Source of the DNA: Chloroflexota bacterium
GTDB taxonomy: Bacteria; Chloroflexota; Anaerolineae; Anaerolineales; Anaerolineaceae
Length of the DNA stretch: 64,000 bases
Reading direction: 5' to 3'
Assembly: GCA_029561345.1 (NCBI GenBank)
Contig: JAKQJC010000049.1
Span: forward strand, 1 to 64,000
Of the stretch, positions 26,459 to 37,400 are shown one piece after another. Both the position numbers and the translations under genes were made by a program. How positions within the stretch are numbered: position 1 is the stretch's first letter; every line of letters begins with the position of its first letter. Below the pieces are notes generated by a model. That model had not been told where the DNA came from and made no database searches. It worked only from the letters and a program-made list of their open reading frames with translations.

Positions 26459-28936
26459 TTATTTCAGCAGGGCGCGCAGCACGCGGCCCAGCGATCCGCC
26501 TTCACGGGCGGGGTCCAGCCCGGCCGGCTGTCCGGAGAGGAACGCCGCAACGGCATTTTGCACGGCTCCGGCGGGAGCGCCGCTCACCGGTTGGGCAGTG
26601 CCGCCCGCGGCGGCAGCCAGCTCGGCCAGAGCTTTTTCGGCCAGCCAGCCGGCGGCTTTCTGCAGCCAGCCCGCCGCCCGCCGCACCAGCTGGCGGAAGG
26701 AGCCTGAGCGGGTGGTATGGCCTGAACGCACAAAGAGCAGCAATGCGCAGGCGGTCAGGTCGGCGTCATCTTCCCAGCTGCCGTTCATGTTCTGGGTGCG
26801 CGCCAGCCAGCGCAGGGTTTCTTCGAGGGTTTCGGTCTGCGGCGCGGCGTTCTTATCCATTTCCATTTCAAGAGTCTTTTCGTCCGCATCCGCCGCCTGG
26901 CTGTAGATGGCTGCGGCAGGGGCGCTGTCGCGCTTTGCCCGGCGCATGAAGGCGGGCAGAGTGACGCCTGAAGAAGGCGCGCCCTTCTTGGATTGCAGCG
27001 GTTGGGGCGATGCCATCGGGCTGGGCGGGGCCATCATTGAGCGCAGCAGGCCGCCGCCAGGTGCCACAGCGGGCGCCGCGGCAAAGACCGGCCCTCCGCC
27101 CATAAAGCCTTCCATTTCCAGTCCCTGGGGCAGGGGCTGGGCCACCTGAACCAGCGCCGGGGCGGCGCCCGGGTTGGCCACATCCTGATCCAGCGCCACA
27201 AAGGCCGTGTAAGGCGTCACCAGGTGGTGTTCGAGAGCCAGACCGATGATTTCGGCGCGCAGGGCGCTGGCTTTCTGCGGATCTTCAGCCATGCGCTCCA
27301 TCAGGTCATCTAGGCGCGCCCGCGCCCAGGCCCGCCCGATCATCGGTTCGGCGTTTTCGCCGCCCGACAGGGCCACGCGCATGGTCACTTTTTGACCCTG
27401 CACCTGGCCGTGCACCAGCAGGGCCGCTTCAGCGCCGCTGATCTTCACCCGCCCGCACAGCTCCAGGGGCTGCCCGGCGTAAAGATCCGTCAGGCGCGCG
27501 GGATAGAGATCCCAGGCGGCGGCATTCTGCCAGTCGAGGGTCAGATCGGTGAGCATGGGGAAGGAGACGCGGTCCTGGAAGCGGATGATGGCGCCTTCGA
27601 TATCCTCATGGAGCTGTAAAAATTCAGCGGTGCCGCGGCCCAGCGAGGCCAGTTTGGAAAGCAGGGCGCGGTTGACCGAGGGACCGATGCCAAAGGTGAA
27701 CAGGCGAGCGGCGCCAATTTTCTTGTGCACTTCCTGCAGGGCGCGTTCTTCAGCCGAAACCGCACCGTCCGTCAGAAAAACCACGTAGCGCGTGCGTCCG
27801 CCCGGGGCGGGCAGTTCCAGGGCGGCCTGCAGGGCGGCGACAATTTCCGTGCCGCCGCGCGCTTCCACGCCCGCCAGGAAGCGGTCGGCTTCATCAATGG
27901 AAGCCTGCGCCACGGCATACGAAGCAGGGTGACCGGCCGGGCGGCGGGGTGTTTCGCCATCCACGGCGCGGTTGAACCATTCCAGGCGGTCATCGAAGAG
28001 GAGAACGCCGAAGGTATCCTGCTCGTTGAGCACGCGCAGGCAGGCGCGCAGGGCATTGCGGGCCTGGGCAATGGCTTCACCGCTCATCGAGCCGGACCGG
28101 TCGAGGACGAAGATGAAATCGCGCGCGGGCGGGGTGAAATCATCGGGCAGGGCCGGCGGCACCAGGGTGGCCAGGAAGGTGTCGCCGCTCAGCCAGGCAG
28201 CGGCGCTGGTCTGCGGGTTGAGCGCGGCATAGCGCAGCACAAAGTCGTGATCGGGGATGTGCTGTCCCTTGAGCTGGACCTGGAAGCGCCGGTCGTCAAG
28301 GCGGGTGAGCGCCAGGGCATGCGACGGGCTGGCCGGGTCGGCCACAGCCAGGCCGGCATCCACCGCCACGCTGATCTCCACCGGGCCGATCACCTGATCG
28401 GGGCTGGCAATGGGGGCGTGGGTGCCTTCGCCTTCGCCGGGTACGGATGGGCTGTCATATTTGGGCGTCAGGCCCATGGGAAACACAAATTCATACTGCC
28501 CGTCGTCGAATTTGACACGCTGCTGGTACTGCAGGCTGCTCTCGATGACCACCCCCGGCATCACATTGGCCAGCTTCACCGCAAAAAGGTTGGCGCGGCG
28601 CGTTTCGAGCATGGCGCTGACCTTGCCGGCGTCGCGTCCGGCTTCGTAATCCTGGCGGGCCTGCTCCAGCTCTTTGAGCGTTCCGGTGACCACGCGGCCG
28701 CCAAAGCGCAGCTCAAAACCCAGCACGGCGGCTTCCTGCGGCAGCGGGAAAAGATATTCCAGCTCCAGCGCCTTATCCTGCGGGTTGGTGAACTGCTGGG
28801 TGACCGAAACGCTCACCAGCGGACCCAGCACCTGGGCATTGACCCGGGTGCGCTGCAGCGGCAGCGCGCTGGGCTTTTCGCCCACCGTCCCCAGCCAGCC
28901 AAACCTCACCTGACGTTCCTGTGTGATGGTATTCAT
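26459..28936 (-). CDS. VIT and VWA domain protein
   Basis: An 825-residue protein related to inter-alpha-trypsin inhibitor heavy-chain proteins. The N-terminal VIT domain (residues about 15-150) contains VSVTQQFTNP and LEYLFPLP. The VWA domain (about 270-450) has a complete MIDAS start, Asp279-x-Ser281-x-Ser283 in VLDRSGSMSG, and a later TDG motif, so it should bind metal and a partner. The last 300 residues include Ala/Pro-rich linkers and a helical end. There is no signal peptide or membrane helix, so it is probably cytosolic. It follows a MerR regulator by 80 bases and is likely co-transcribed. The partner and role are unknown. Confidence 0.85.
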   Translation of the reverse strand: MNTITQERQVRFGWLGTVGEKPSALPLQRTRVNAQVLGPLVSVSVTQQFTNPQDKALELEYLFPLPQEAAVLGFELRFGGRVVTGTLKELEQARQDYEAGRDAGKVSAMLETRRANLFAVKLANVMPGVVIESSLQYQQRVKFDDGQYEFVFPMGLTPKYDSPSVPGEGEGTHAPIASPDQVIGPVEISVAVDAGLAVADPASPSHALALTRLDDRRFQVQLKGQHIPDHDFVLRYAALNPQTSAAAWLSGDTFLATLVPPALPDDFTPPARDFIFVLDRSGSMSGEAIAQARNALRACLRVLNEQDTFGVLLFDDRLEWFNRAVDGETPRRPAGHPASYAVAQASIDEADRFLAGVEARGGTEIVAALQAALELPAPGGRTRYVVFLTDGAVSAEERALQEVHKKIGAARLFTFGIGPSVNRALLSKLASLGRGTAEFLQLHEDIEGAIIRFQDRVSFPMLTDLTLDWQNAAAWDLYPARLTDLYAGQPLELCGRVKISGAEAALLVHGQVQGQKVTMRVALSGGENAEPMIGRAWARARLDDLMERMAEDPQKASALRAEIIGLALEHHLVTPYTAFVALDQDVANPGAAPALVQVAQPLPQGLEMEGFMGGGPVFAAAPAVAPGGGLLRSMMAPPSPMASPQPLQSKKGAPSSGVTLPAFMRRAKRDSAPAAAIYSQAADADEKTLEMEMDKNAAPQTETLEETLRWLARTQNMNGSWEDDADLTACALLLFVRSGHTTRSGSFRQLVRRAAGWLQKAAGWLAEKALAELAAAAGGTAQPVSGAPAGAVQNAVAAFLSGQPAGLDPAREGGSLGRVLRALLK

Positions 28937-29016
28937 GATAACCAGTCTCCTTTTGAAAAATCGCCGTCAAAACACAACAATTCCACAATTTTTCAGTCTG
29001 CCAGCCGCTGGAAGGT

Positions 29017-29463
29017 TCAGGCTTTCAGCACCGGCCGTTCATCAGAGCAGATTTGCCGCGCGGCCTCCAGCAGCCGGCTGACCCTGGCCTGCAGTTCAGG
29101 GCTGGCGTTGGCCGGAGCCACCAGTTCCAGCCCTCCCGGCAGGGGGTAATGCAGGCGCAGTTCGCCGGCCGGGTTGAGCGCCGGCTGCGCCGCCGCGATG
29201 GGCGGGGCGTCGCGCGCCACCCGCCGGATTTCATCCAGCGGCGACTGGGCAAAGGCCTCGCGGATTTCGTCGAGGCGCATGCCCTGGGCGCGCAGCACCG
29301 GCATGGCCTGCAGGCGCAGCAGGTGGGCTTCGCCGTAGCGGGCGCCCAGCCCGGCGCCCTGGGGCGGGGGTAGAATGCCCTGCTGGGTGTAAAAGTGGAT
29401 CGTCCGGCGCGGCAGGCCGGTGAGATCCATCAGTTCCTGAATGGTGTAGGTTGTTTCTTCCAT
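29017..29463 (-). CDS. MerR family transcriptional regulator
   Basis: A 148-residue MerR-type regulator. The N-terminal winged helix (YTIQELMDLTGLPRRTIHFYTQQGILPPP) and the arginine-tyrosine wing (GARYGEAHLLRL) are clear. The C-terminal half is short, has no Cys pair for metals and no obvious ligand pocket. It lies upstream of the VIT/VWA gene. Its promoter contains two direct AACAGTGT repeats flanking the -10 box, which suggests autoregulation. Confidence 0.88.
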   Translation of the reverse strand: MEETTYTIQELMDLTGLPRRTIHFYTQQGILPPPQGAGLGARYGEAHLLRLQAMPVLRAQGMRLDEIREAFAQSPLDEIRRVARDAPPIAAAQPALNPAGELRLHYPLPGGLELVAPANASPELQARVSRLLEAARQICSDERPVLKA

Positions 29464-29485
29464 AACTGCCTGCCTTTCTAATATT

Positions 29486-29522
29486 ACACTGTTATTATAA
29501 CACTGTTATATTTAAATGTCAA
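29486..29522 (-). promoter_or_regulatory. consensus promoter with flanking direct-repeat operator
   Basis: Perfect TTGACA-N17-TATAAT (-35 at 29517-29522, -10 at 29494-29499). The octamer AACAGTGT (minus strand) occurs at 29500-29507 and again at 29486-29493, one copy on each side of the -10 and 14 bases apart. This fits repressor sites for the MerR protein downstream. Confidence 0.75.
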
Positions 29523-29599
29523 CAGGCAGTTTTATCGCCCTTGAATCGAGTTGCCAAAAAGTCCGCCACACCTTCCTGTCATTCACCTAATTGCTAATC

Positions 29600-29627
29600 A
29601 CCCGCCCCAGAGTAGTCTGGGGCGGGT
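29600..29627 (-). terminator. terminator of the glgP-DUF2179-GT2-methyltransferase operon
   Basis: A perfect 12-bp stem (ACCCGCCCCAGA / TCTGGGGCGGGT) with a GTAG loop, 22 bases after the methyltransferase stop. The T tract beyond it is poor. Confidence 0.65.
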
Positions 29628-29649
29628 GTCAGCGGTTATCTTCGGGGCG

Positions 29650-30405
29650 TCAGGCGGTCTTTTCGACCACCCAGAAATGCGAGAGGCCCAAAAAGGCCAG
29701 GGGGGTTTTTTCGAGGGTCTGCAGCAGGCCGCGCAGGGCCCGCCCGGGACAGGGCCAGCGCGCAATGAGGTTATCATAGGCGCCGAACACCACGCGCCGC
29801 TCGATATAGCGCACCGGCAGGCCGGCGAACAGCTTTTCAAGGTCGCCGCGGGTGTAAATTTCCACATGCGGGGCCAGGCGGTCGCGCCAGCGGCGCGGCA
29901 GGTAGTTTACCAGGGGAATGTTGCCGAAATGGTATTTGCCGCGCCAGTAAATGCCGTGTGTTTCAAAGGGATAGCCGCGGTTGGGACAGAACAACACCAG
30001 CCGTCCGCCGGGGCGCAGCACGCGCACCATCTCGCGGATGGCCAGGCCGTCGTCGGCCACATGCTCCAGCACCTCGTGATTCAGCAGCAGGTCAAAGCTG
30101 TTGGCCGCAAAGGGCAGGGTTTCGGCGGCGGCGCTGAGCACCTTTTCAGAGCGCTGGTGGGCTTCTTCGGCGCGCTCCACCTCAATATCCAGGCCGATGA
30201 TTTCGGCGGCATGGGCGCCCAAATGCTCCAGGTATTGCCCCACCCCGCAGCCATCCACCAGCACGCGCCCGCGCAGGCGCTCGGCGCCGGCGGCAGCCAG
30301 AATCATCGCCAGGCGGCGTTCCTGGCCGGCGCGCCACACATAAGAAGGCGCGCCGCGCTGGGCGGCTTTATGCAAATCTCTTTCGTTAGATAAATCGTGG
30401 CTCAT
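29650..30405 (-). CDS. class I SAM-dependent methyltransferase
   Basis: A 251-residue Methyltransf_11-type enzyme. Motif I is [14 protein letters not shown], followed by [14 protein letters not shown], the [13 protein letters not shown] motif and [14 protein letters not shown]. The substrate is unknown. The start overlaps the end of the GT2 gene by four bases. The pairing with a dolichyl-phosphate-mannose-synthase-like GT2 and the [12 protein letters not shown] segment suggests a lipid- or polysaccharide-linked substrate. Confidence 0.88.
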   Translation of the reverse strand: MSHDLSNERDLHKAAQRGAPSYVWRAGQERRLAMILAAAGAERLRGRVLVDGCGVGQYLEHLGAHAAEIIGLDIEVERAEEAHQRSEKVLSAAAETLPFAANSFDLLLNHEVLEHVADDGLAIREMVRVLRPGGRLVLFCPNRGYPFETHGIYWRGKYHFGNIPLVNYLPRRWRDRLAPHVEIYTRGDLEKLFAGLPVRYIERRVVFGAYDNLIARWPCPGRALRGLLQTLEKTPLAFLGLSHFWVVEKTA

Positions 30406-31373
30406 GCTTTGTTCTGAGAAACCTTTTCCGACTGCGGCGGCATCTGGTCCTGCTGGCGCTGGCGGATGAGGATGTTTTCCAAAATTTTGCGGTTAAAGCT
30501 GATCAGATCGGCCACCAGGCCAATCAGAAAGGTCTGAACGCCCACCATCAGCAGCACGGCCATCAAAATCACCGACTGCACATGGCCGTCGCCCTGGCCC
30601 TGCATGAAATAATACAGGAAGCGCAGGCCCAAAGCCAGGCCGCCCGCCATGAACACCAGGGCAAAGCTGGTGAACACGCGCAGCGGGCGGTACATGGTGT
30701 AGGCGCGCATGATGGTGATGGTGGAATGCACCAGGTAATCCCAAATGCCGCGCATCAGGCGCGAGGGGCGGGTTTTGGGATTGGTGCGGATGGGCACCGA
30801 AAGCACGCGGATGCGCCGTGCTCCGGCGCCGATGAGGGTTTCGAGGGTATAGGAATAATCGCTCAGCACCAGGGTCTGCTCGGCGGCCAGGCGGCTGAGG
30901 GCGCGGAAGCCGCTGGTGGCATCGGGAATGGCAAAACCGGCGGCCTGCGAAACCACCTGGCTGCCGGCGCGCTGCAGCAGGCGCTTGACCGGCGAAAAGT
31001 AGGGCAGGGTGGCCACCCCGCGGTCGCCCACCACCAGGTCGGCCTGATTTTTCAAAATGGGCTGCACCAGGGTGAGGATATCTTCGGCGCAGTACTGGTT
31101 GTCGGCGTCGGTGTTGACGATGATATCGGCGCCGAGGCGCAGTGATTCTTCGATGCCGGCGGAAAAGGCGCGGGCCAGCCCGCCGTGGGGCACCGGCAGG
31201 ATATGGTCGGCCCCGGAGGCGCGAGCAGCCGCGATGGTTTCATCGCGGCTGCCGTCGTCAATGATTAAAATTTCGATCTCGTCAATGCCATCAATGTGCC
31301 GGGGGAGCTGCTTCAGGGTGAAAGGCAGGGTCTCGGCCTCGTTATAGCAGGGGATCTGGATGATCAGCTTCAT
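30402..31373 (-). CDS. family 2 glycosyltransferase with two C-terminal membrane helices
   Basis: A 323-residue GT2 enzyme of the polyprenyl-phosphate glycosyltransferase type. It opens with [11 protein letters not shown], has [11 protein letters not shown], and carries the metal/nucleotide DxD-type motif NTDADNQY. Two membrane helices lie near residues 235-260 and 270-295. It probably charges a polyprenyl phosphate with a sugar for GT-C enzymes such as the one at 39717. It overlaps both neighbours by one to four bases. Confidence 0.9.
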   Translation of the reverse strand: MKLIIQIPCYNEAETLPFTLKQLPRHIDGIDEIEILIIDDGSRDETIAAARASGADHILPVPHGGLARAFSAGIEESLRLGADIIVNTDADNQYCAEDILTLVQPILKNQADLVVGDRGVATLPYFSPVKRLLQRAGSQVVSQAAGFAIPDATSGFRALSRLAAEQTLVLSDYSYTLETLIGAGARRIRVLSVPIRTNPKTRPSRLMRGIWDYLVHSTITIMRAYTMYRPLRVFTSFALVFMAGGLALGLRFLYYFMQGQGDGHVQSVILMAVLLMVGVQTFLIGLVADLISFNRKILENILIRQRQQDQMPPQSEKVSQNKA

Positions 31374-31900
31374 CAGGAGCGCCAGAAACCGCGCCGCACC
31401 GGGCGCACATCTTCAGCCGTGATAAAGGCCTGGGGATCACTTTCCAAAACAATGGTTTCCACGCTGTCCACGTCCTTGCGCAGCACGGAGACATACAGCA
31501 GCGAGACGGTGCCGTCTTTGCCGCGGGCGGGAATTTCCGTGACGGCATAGCCGCTGGCGCGCAGGGCTTCGGCGATGGCCGAGCCGCGCATGCGGCTGAT
31601 GATGCTGAGGTGGATGTGTCCGATGGCCAGGCGTTCTTCAATGAGCATGCCCACCACGTTGCCGGTGGCAAAACCGGCCGCGTAGCCGATGACATTCAGC
31701 GGGTTGTTCAGGTTGGAAAGCACCGAGCTGATGGCGATGACAAAAATGGCGCTCTGGAAGAAGCCCAGCACCCAGGCCAGCTTCTTTTTACCGCGCACCA
31801 CAAACAGCATGCGCATGGTATCCAGCGACATATCGGCCACGCGCAGCGCGAAGATGGTCAGCGCGCCGAGCCAGGCGCTCAGCGAAAGAAAGGCTTCCAT
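31373..31900 (-). CDS. DUF2179/UPF0316-type membrane protein
   Basis: A 175-residue protein with three N-terminal membrane helices and a C-terminal DUF2179-like domain (residues about 95-170: [35 protein letters not shown]). This is the arrangement of UPF0316/DUF5698 proteins. Its biochemical role is unknown; related cytosolic domains may bind nucleotides. It follows glgP by 24 bases. Confidence 0.85.
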   Translation of the reverse strand: MEAFLSLSAWLGALTIFALRVADMSLDTMRMLFVVRGKKKLAWVLGFFQSAIFVIAISSVLSNLNNPLNVIGYAAGFATGNVVGMLIEERLAIGHIHLSIISRMRGSAIAEALRASGYAVTEIPARGKDGTVSLLYVSVLRKDVDSVETIVLESDPQAFITAEDVRPVRRGFWRS

Positions 31901-31924
31901 ATTACGAACCTCCTTTCAAAATGC

Positions 31925-34126
31925 TTATTTGCCCGGAACCAGGATACTTTCGGTTTCTTCAGGCATCTGCAGGCTGGCTTTTTCAATCGCCGGCACATAC
32001 AGGGATGAAGCATATTCCTTCACCATGCGGCGCATGCTGAACTGCGGCGCCAGGGTGCGGATGGATTCCTTGATGCGGGCGATCCACTCGCCGGGCAGGT
32101 TGTCGCCGGAACGGTTGTTGTAGTAAAGCGGCACAATTTCGTTTTCCAGCGTGTCGTAGAGGCTTTCGGCGTCGGCTTCATCTTGCTGATCGCGGTTTTC
32201 GTAATCGAGATCGTCGCCGATGGCCCAGCCGTTATGTCCATTATACCCTTCACGCCACCAGCCGTCGAGCACGGAGAAGTTCAGCACGCCGTTGAGGGCG
32301 GCCTTCTGGCCTGAGGTGCCCGAAGCTTCCATGGGACGGCGCGGGGTGTTCATCCACACATCCACGCCCTGCACCAGGTAGCGGGCAATGTTCATATCGT
32401 AATCTTCCAGGAAGACCATGCGGCCGCCGTTGCGGGCGTTTTTCACCGCGCGGTACACTTCCTGAATCAGCAGTTTGCCGGGTTCATCCGAAGGATGCGA
32501 CTTGCCGGCGAAAATGATCTGCACAGGCATGTTGGGCCGGTTGAGCAGATGCAGCAGGCGGTCAAAATCGCGCATGATCAGGCCGGCGCGTTTGTAGGTG
32601 GCAAAGCGGCGGGCGAAGCCGATGGTCAGCACATAGGGGTCGAGCAAGGCGCCCGAAGCCACCACCTGCACGGGGTGCACAGAGCCGTTCATCCACTGCT
32701 GGCGGGCACGTTCAATGGTGTAGGCCACCAGCTTGCGCTTCAGGTGCTGGCGCACTGCCCACAGCTCGTCATCAGGGATGTTATCGATCTGCTGCCACAT
32801 GGTCAGGTCATCCACGCGGTTAACCCAGTCTTCGCCCAGGTAGCGGTCGAAAAGCACGCGCATGCGCCGCGCCAGCCAGGTGCCGGTGTGCACGTCGTTG
32901 GTGATGTAAGTGATCGGCACATCTTCCACGCGGCGGCCGGGCCACAAAAAGGCCCACATTTTGCGCGAAACTTCGCCGTGCAGCTCTGAAACGCCGTTGC
33001 GGTATTCCGAGAAGCGCAAGGCCAGGGCCGGCATGGAGAAGGCTTCGCCGCCCCACGATTGGGTGACGCGGGCCAGGTCAATGAAGGCGTCGTGATCGAG
33101 CTTGAGGTCAGCCCACATGGTGGAGAAATACTTATCCATCAGCCAGAGCGGGAACTCGTCGTTGCCGGCGGGCACGGGGGTGTGGGTGGTGAAGACGCTG
33201 GTGGCGCGCACCTGGTTGCCGGCCTCTTCAAAGTTCAGGCCGTCCGCCATCATGTCGCGAATGCGTTCCAGCACCAGGAAGGCGGAATGGCCTTCGTTCA
33301 TGTGCCAGGCATCGGGCTTGTAACCCAGGGCGCGCAGGGCGCGCACGCCGCCCACGCCCAGCATGATCTCCTGGCAGATGCGCAGTTCGAGGTCGCTGGT
33401 GTAAAGGCGTTCGGTGAGCTGGCGGTCGTAAGGGTTGTTCTCTTCAATATTGGTGTCGAGCAGGTAGAGCGGCACACGGCCCACGCGGATTTCCCACAGG
33501 CGGGCATGAACGGTGCGGCCGGGCATTTCCACTTTGATCATGACCGGGCGGTCGTGTTCATCCACCAGGGGAATGATGGGCAGGTCGTTCAGGTTCACGG
33601 TCACGCCGCGGGCATCCTGCCAGCCGTCTTCGGTGATATGCTGGGCAAAATAACCATTGGTGTAAAGAAAGCCAATGGCTGCCAGGGGCATGCCCATATC
33701 AGAGGCTTCTTTCAGGTGGTCGCCTGAAAGCACGCCCAGGCCGCCCGCATAAATCGGGAAGGCTTCGTGCAGACCGTATTCGAATGAAAAGTAAGCAATC
33801 TGCCTGTCCTTATCGTTGGGATAGTCCTTGTTCCAGATGGTATCCTGACTGTTCATATAGTCGTCGAACGCCTTGATCACGCGGTCGTATTGACTGAGGT
33901 AATAAGGGTTGTTGGTCACCGCATTCAGGCGCGGGCGGTCCACCTTGCGCAGGAACACCACCGGGTTATGGTAGACTTTTTCCCACAGGTCCTTGTCAAT
34001 ATTGGCGAAAAGCTGCTGCGCTTCGGGGTTCCAGGAATACCACAAATTATACGTCAACCGGCTGAGCTGGTTGATGCGCCTCGGCAGAATGAAAGAGGCG
34101 GGCATTTTGCGGACAATTTTTTCCAT
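31925..34126 (-). CDS. glgP: alpha-glucan (glycogen) phosphorylase
   Basis: GT35 phosphorylase releasing glucose-1-phosphate from glycogen or maltodextrin. The 733-residue protein begins with the DUF3417-type segment (RINQLSRLTYNLWYSWNPEAQQLF), typical of the shorter bacterial alpha-glucan phosphorylases. The catalytic regions include FEYGLHEAFPIYAGGLGVLSG, HMNEGHSAFLVLE and the PLP-lysine motif, here GTSGQKAALNG where GTSGMKA is more usual. It is the first gene of a four-gene minus-strand operon with GT2 and methyltransferase genes. Confidence 0.95.
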   Translation of the reverse strand: MEKIVRKMPASFILPRRINQLSRLTYNLWYSWNPEAQQLFANIDKDLWEKVYHNPVVFLRKVDRPRLNAVTNNPYYLSQYDRVIKAFDDYMNSQDTIWNKDYPNDKDRQIAYFSFEYGLHEAFPIYAGGLGVLSGDHLKEASDMGMPLAAIGFLYTNGYFAQHITEDGWQDARGVTVNLNDLPIIPLVDEHDRPVMIKVEMPGRTVHARLWEIRVGRVPLYLLDTNIEENNPYDRQLTERLYTSDLELRICQEIMLGVGGVRALRALGYKPDAWHMNEGHSAFLVLERIRDMMADGLNFEEAGNQVRATSVFTTHTPVPAGNDEFPLWLMDKYFSTMWADLKLDHDAFIDLARVTQSWGGEAFSMPALALRFSEYRNGVSELHGEVSRKMWAFLWPGRRVEDVPITYITNDVHTGTWLARRMRVLFDRYLGEDWVNRVDDLTMWQQIDNIPDDELWAVRQHLKRKLVAYTIERARQQWMNGSVHPVQVVASGALLDPYVLTIGFARRFATYKRAGLIMRDFDRLLHLLNRPNMPVQIIFAGKSHPSDEPGKLLIQEVYRAVKNARNGGRMVFLEDYDMNIARYLVQGVDVWMNTPRRPMEASGTSGQKAALNGVLNFSVLDGWWREGYNGHNGWAIGDDLDYENRDQQDEADAESLYDTLENEIVPLYYNNRSGDNLPGEWIARIKESIRTLAPQFSMRRMVKEYASSLYVPAIEKASLQMPEETESILVPGK

Positions 34127-34480
34127 CGGTTCTAACTCCGTTTAGTTATTTAACAAATTCAATTGGCCAATCATACCATAAAATTGAAGGAATCAAAAGA
34201 AAATGACCGTCACCTCCGTTTTGCTGAGGAAGTTGTCAGACACCTTACAATCTCTTGATAGATTCCTCAAAAGAATGCGCCCGGCTTGCAAATATTTCCT
34301 CTTTCAGATAAACTACATGAATGGGGATTCACGACAACCCATCCGGGGCAACCCATCCTGATTCGGCATGATGGCGCTCCGTTAAAAACAGTAACTGTTC
34401 AGGCGGTCAGACGCTCACCGCAAAAACATTTATTTGTATTCCGGCTTTAAAATTCTATCAGGAAATGTGAAAGACTCTGT
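34127..34480. other. divergent intergenic region between glgP and the GGDEF gene
   Basis: No gene seen. A plausible plus-strand promoter is TTGCAA (34286-34291)-N17-TAAACT (34309-34314), about 170 bases before the GGDEF ATG. I see no repeats or clear operator. Confidence 0.35.
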
Positions 34481-37400
34481 ATGCAAACCGAACTGAAAGA
34501 TCACCTCACCGGTGCCTATTCGCGCCTCTCGCTGGATGAATGGCTTCACAGCGAAGTGGAACGCGCCAGCCGCTATGATGAAGTTTTTTCCATCCTTTTG
34601 ATTGATCTCGATTATTTTAAAAGCATCAACGATGCTTTTGGCCATCTGCGCGGCGATCAGGTTCTGGTGGCGCTGGTGCAGCGCCTGCGCAATGCCATCC
34701 GCACCTCTGATCTGATTTTCCGCTACGGCGGCGATGAATTCGTCATCCTGCTGCCCCACACCGGCAAAGATGAGGCTGCCCAACTGGCCGAGCGTCTGGT
34801 GGAAGCTGCCCGCAGCCGGCCTTTTGCCGGCCTTCCTCCGGTCACCCTCACCATGAGCATTGGCGTGGCGGCCTTCCCTGAAGACGCGCAGACCCCCGAA
34901 AGCCTTTTCAAAATTGCCGACCAGCGCAATTACCAGGCCAAGCGCGCCGGCCGCAGCCGGGTGGCGGCCGAGGAGTCGCTGCACACGGGCACGGTTCTGT
35001 TTGACGAACCGGACCGGCTGATCGAGCGGGATGAGGCTCTGGCCGTGTTTCAGTCTTTTCTGAGCAGCCTGGCTCAGGCGCGAAGCGGCGTGCTGACAGT
35101 GGCCGGGCCTGAAGGCGCGGGAAAATCGCGTTTTCTGGCCACCGTGCGCGAAAACGCGCGTGTGCAGGGCTTCACAACCCTGTCGTTCAGCGGCAATGCG
35201 GCGCTCAAAGAGCGGGTATTCGGCGTGATAGCCGAAGCCCGGCGCATGTGGACGGGCATGCCCCTGCCGGCAGCGGGTTTCGAGCCTTTTGTTAATTATC
35301 TTAAACAATTGATCCAGACCGCCAATGCCACGGGTTTGCTCATCACCCTGGATAATGCCAGCGAAACGGACCCGGATTCTCTGGCCTTCCTGCAAAACCT
35401 GATGACCTCATCGGGCATTGAGAACCTGGCTCTGGTTTATACCACCACCCATCAGCATGGTGAAACCAGCCTGATATCCCTCAGTCCGCTGCACATGCGC
35501 ATTCAACTGGGACCTCTTTCAGAAGAAGGGCTGCGCGTCTGGCTGCGTTACAGCCTGCAGTGGGAAGCCCCCGCGGCTTTTCACAACTGGCTTTACCTGC
35601 AAACCCACGGCTGGCCCGGGCTGATCTGGCGCAGCCTGAATTACCTGGTGGAGCAGGAGGTGATTTATCCTGAAACCGGCGGCTGGTTCTGCCGGCCGGA
35701 TTTTGCCTCAGAGCGCCTGTTAGATTTGCTGGCCGTGCCTGAACTGCAGCCGCCGCACAGCCTGCCGCGGGCGCTGACGCGCTTTGTGGGCCGCGAGGAT
35801 GAAATTCTCACCCTCAAGCAAATGCTGAAGGAGCACGCACTGATCAGCATCACCGGCCTGGGCGGGGTGGGCAAAACCCGCCTGGCTGTGCAGGTGGCCT
35901 TTGAAAGCCTGGCGGCCTTTCCTGACGGCGTATTTTTTGTGCCGCTGGGGCAGCAAAGCGCCCCCGATTTTCTGGTCACCGCCATTTCTGATGCCTTGAA
36001 GCTGTCTTTCTCGGGCAAACAGAAGCCGCGCACTTATCTTACCAGCTACCTTTCGCGCAAGCAGATTTTGCTGGTGCTGGACGGGTTTGAGGAGCGCCTG
36101 AAGAACAGCGAATTTCTGGAAGAGCTGCTGCTGGCCGCGCCGGGACTGCGCGTTCTGGTCACCAGCGCGCAAAAGCTGGATGTGCCCGATGAAAAAGAAC
36201 TGCTGCTGCGCGGCCTGCCTTACCCGGCCGCGGCAGACGACGAAAACCTGATGTCGTATGGGGCGGTGCAGTTGTTTCTGCGGGCGGCCTGCCAGGCCTG
36301 CAGCAGTTTTGAAATTCTGGATTATGACCGCGAGGCGGTGGTTGAAATTTGCAACCTGGTGGAAGGCATTCCCCTCGGCCTGGAACTGGCGGCCGCCTGG
36401 GTGCAGTCGCTTTCCTGCCAGGAAATTGCCTTTGAACTGCGCCGCAGCATGGGCGGGGTTTCTGATACGGAACCGGCGGCCCAATACCATCACAGCCTGA
36501 ACGCGGTGTTTAACTCGTTCTGGCAGATGCTTTCGCCATCCGAACAGAGCGTGCTGGGGCAGCTTTCCGTTTTCCGCGGGGGCTTCTCGCGCGAGGCGGC
36601 CGGAAAAATTGCCGGGGCCTCGCCGTTTTTCCTCGAAGCCCTGGTGGCCAAGGCGCACCTGCGCCGCCTGCGCCTGCCTCAGGAACGCTTTGAAATTCAG
36701 GAACTGTTGCGCCGTTTTCTGGCTGAGAAACTGCATGCCATGCCAGCTGAAGAAGAGAAGGCCGGCCGCATTCACGCCACCAGCTATGCCGCCTTTTTGC
36801 AAAAGCGCGAAAACGAACTGCTCGGCCGCCGCCAGGTGGCCGATGAGATCCGGCTGGAACTGGACAACCTGCGCACAGCCTGGAACTGGGCGGTGCGCAA
36901 TGAAGATATTGGTATTTTTTCACAAATGGCCCTCGGCCTTTCGCGTTTTTACCTGCTCACCGGCCTTTATCAGGAAGGGGTGCAGGTTTTTCAGCAGGCC
37001 ATTCAGGCCCTGGCCGGCCGGCCGTCAGATCCCGAAACAGATTTGATCCTCGGCATGCTGCTGGCGCATGAATCCAATCTGCTCGATTACCTGGGCCTCT
37101 ATGGCGAGACGGTGGGCATTGCCAGTTCAGCTGTTGAAAAGAGCGCGGCGCGGCCCTGCGCCCAGGCCTTTGCCCTGCTGCAACTCGGGCGGGCTCAGCA
37201 CGGCCTGGGGGAATACGATGTGGCGGCGCAAAGCCTGGTCAAAGCCCTGACACTTTCCCGGAATGATGATGAAGCCTGTGTAAAAGCTGAAATTTTAAAT
37301 GAGTTGGGCGATATTGCCCTCACCCGCGGCAAATCGGAAGAGGCCAGTGAATGTTACCACGCCGCCCTGGCGCTGTACCGTCAGATGAACGATTTGCGTG

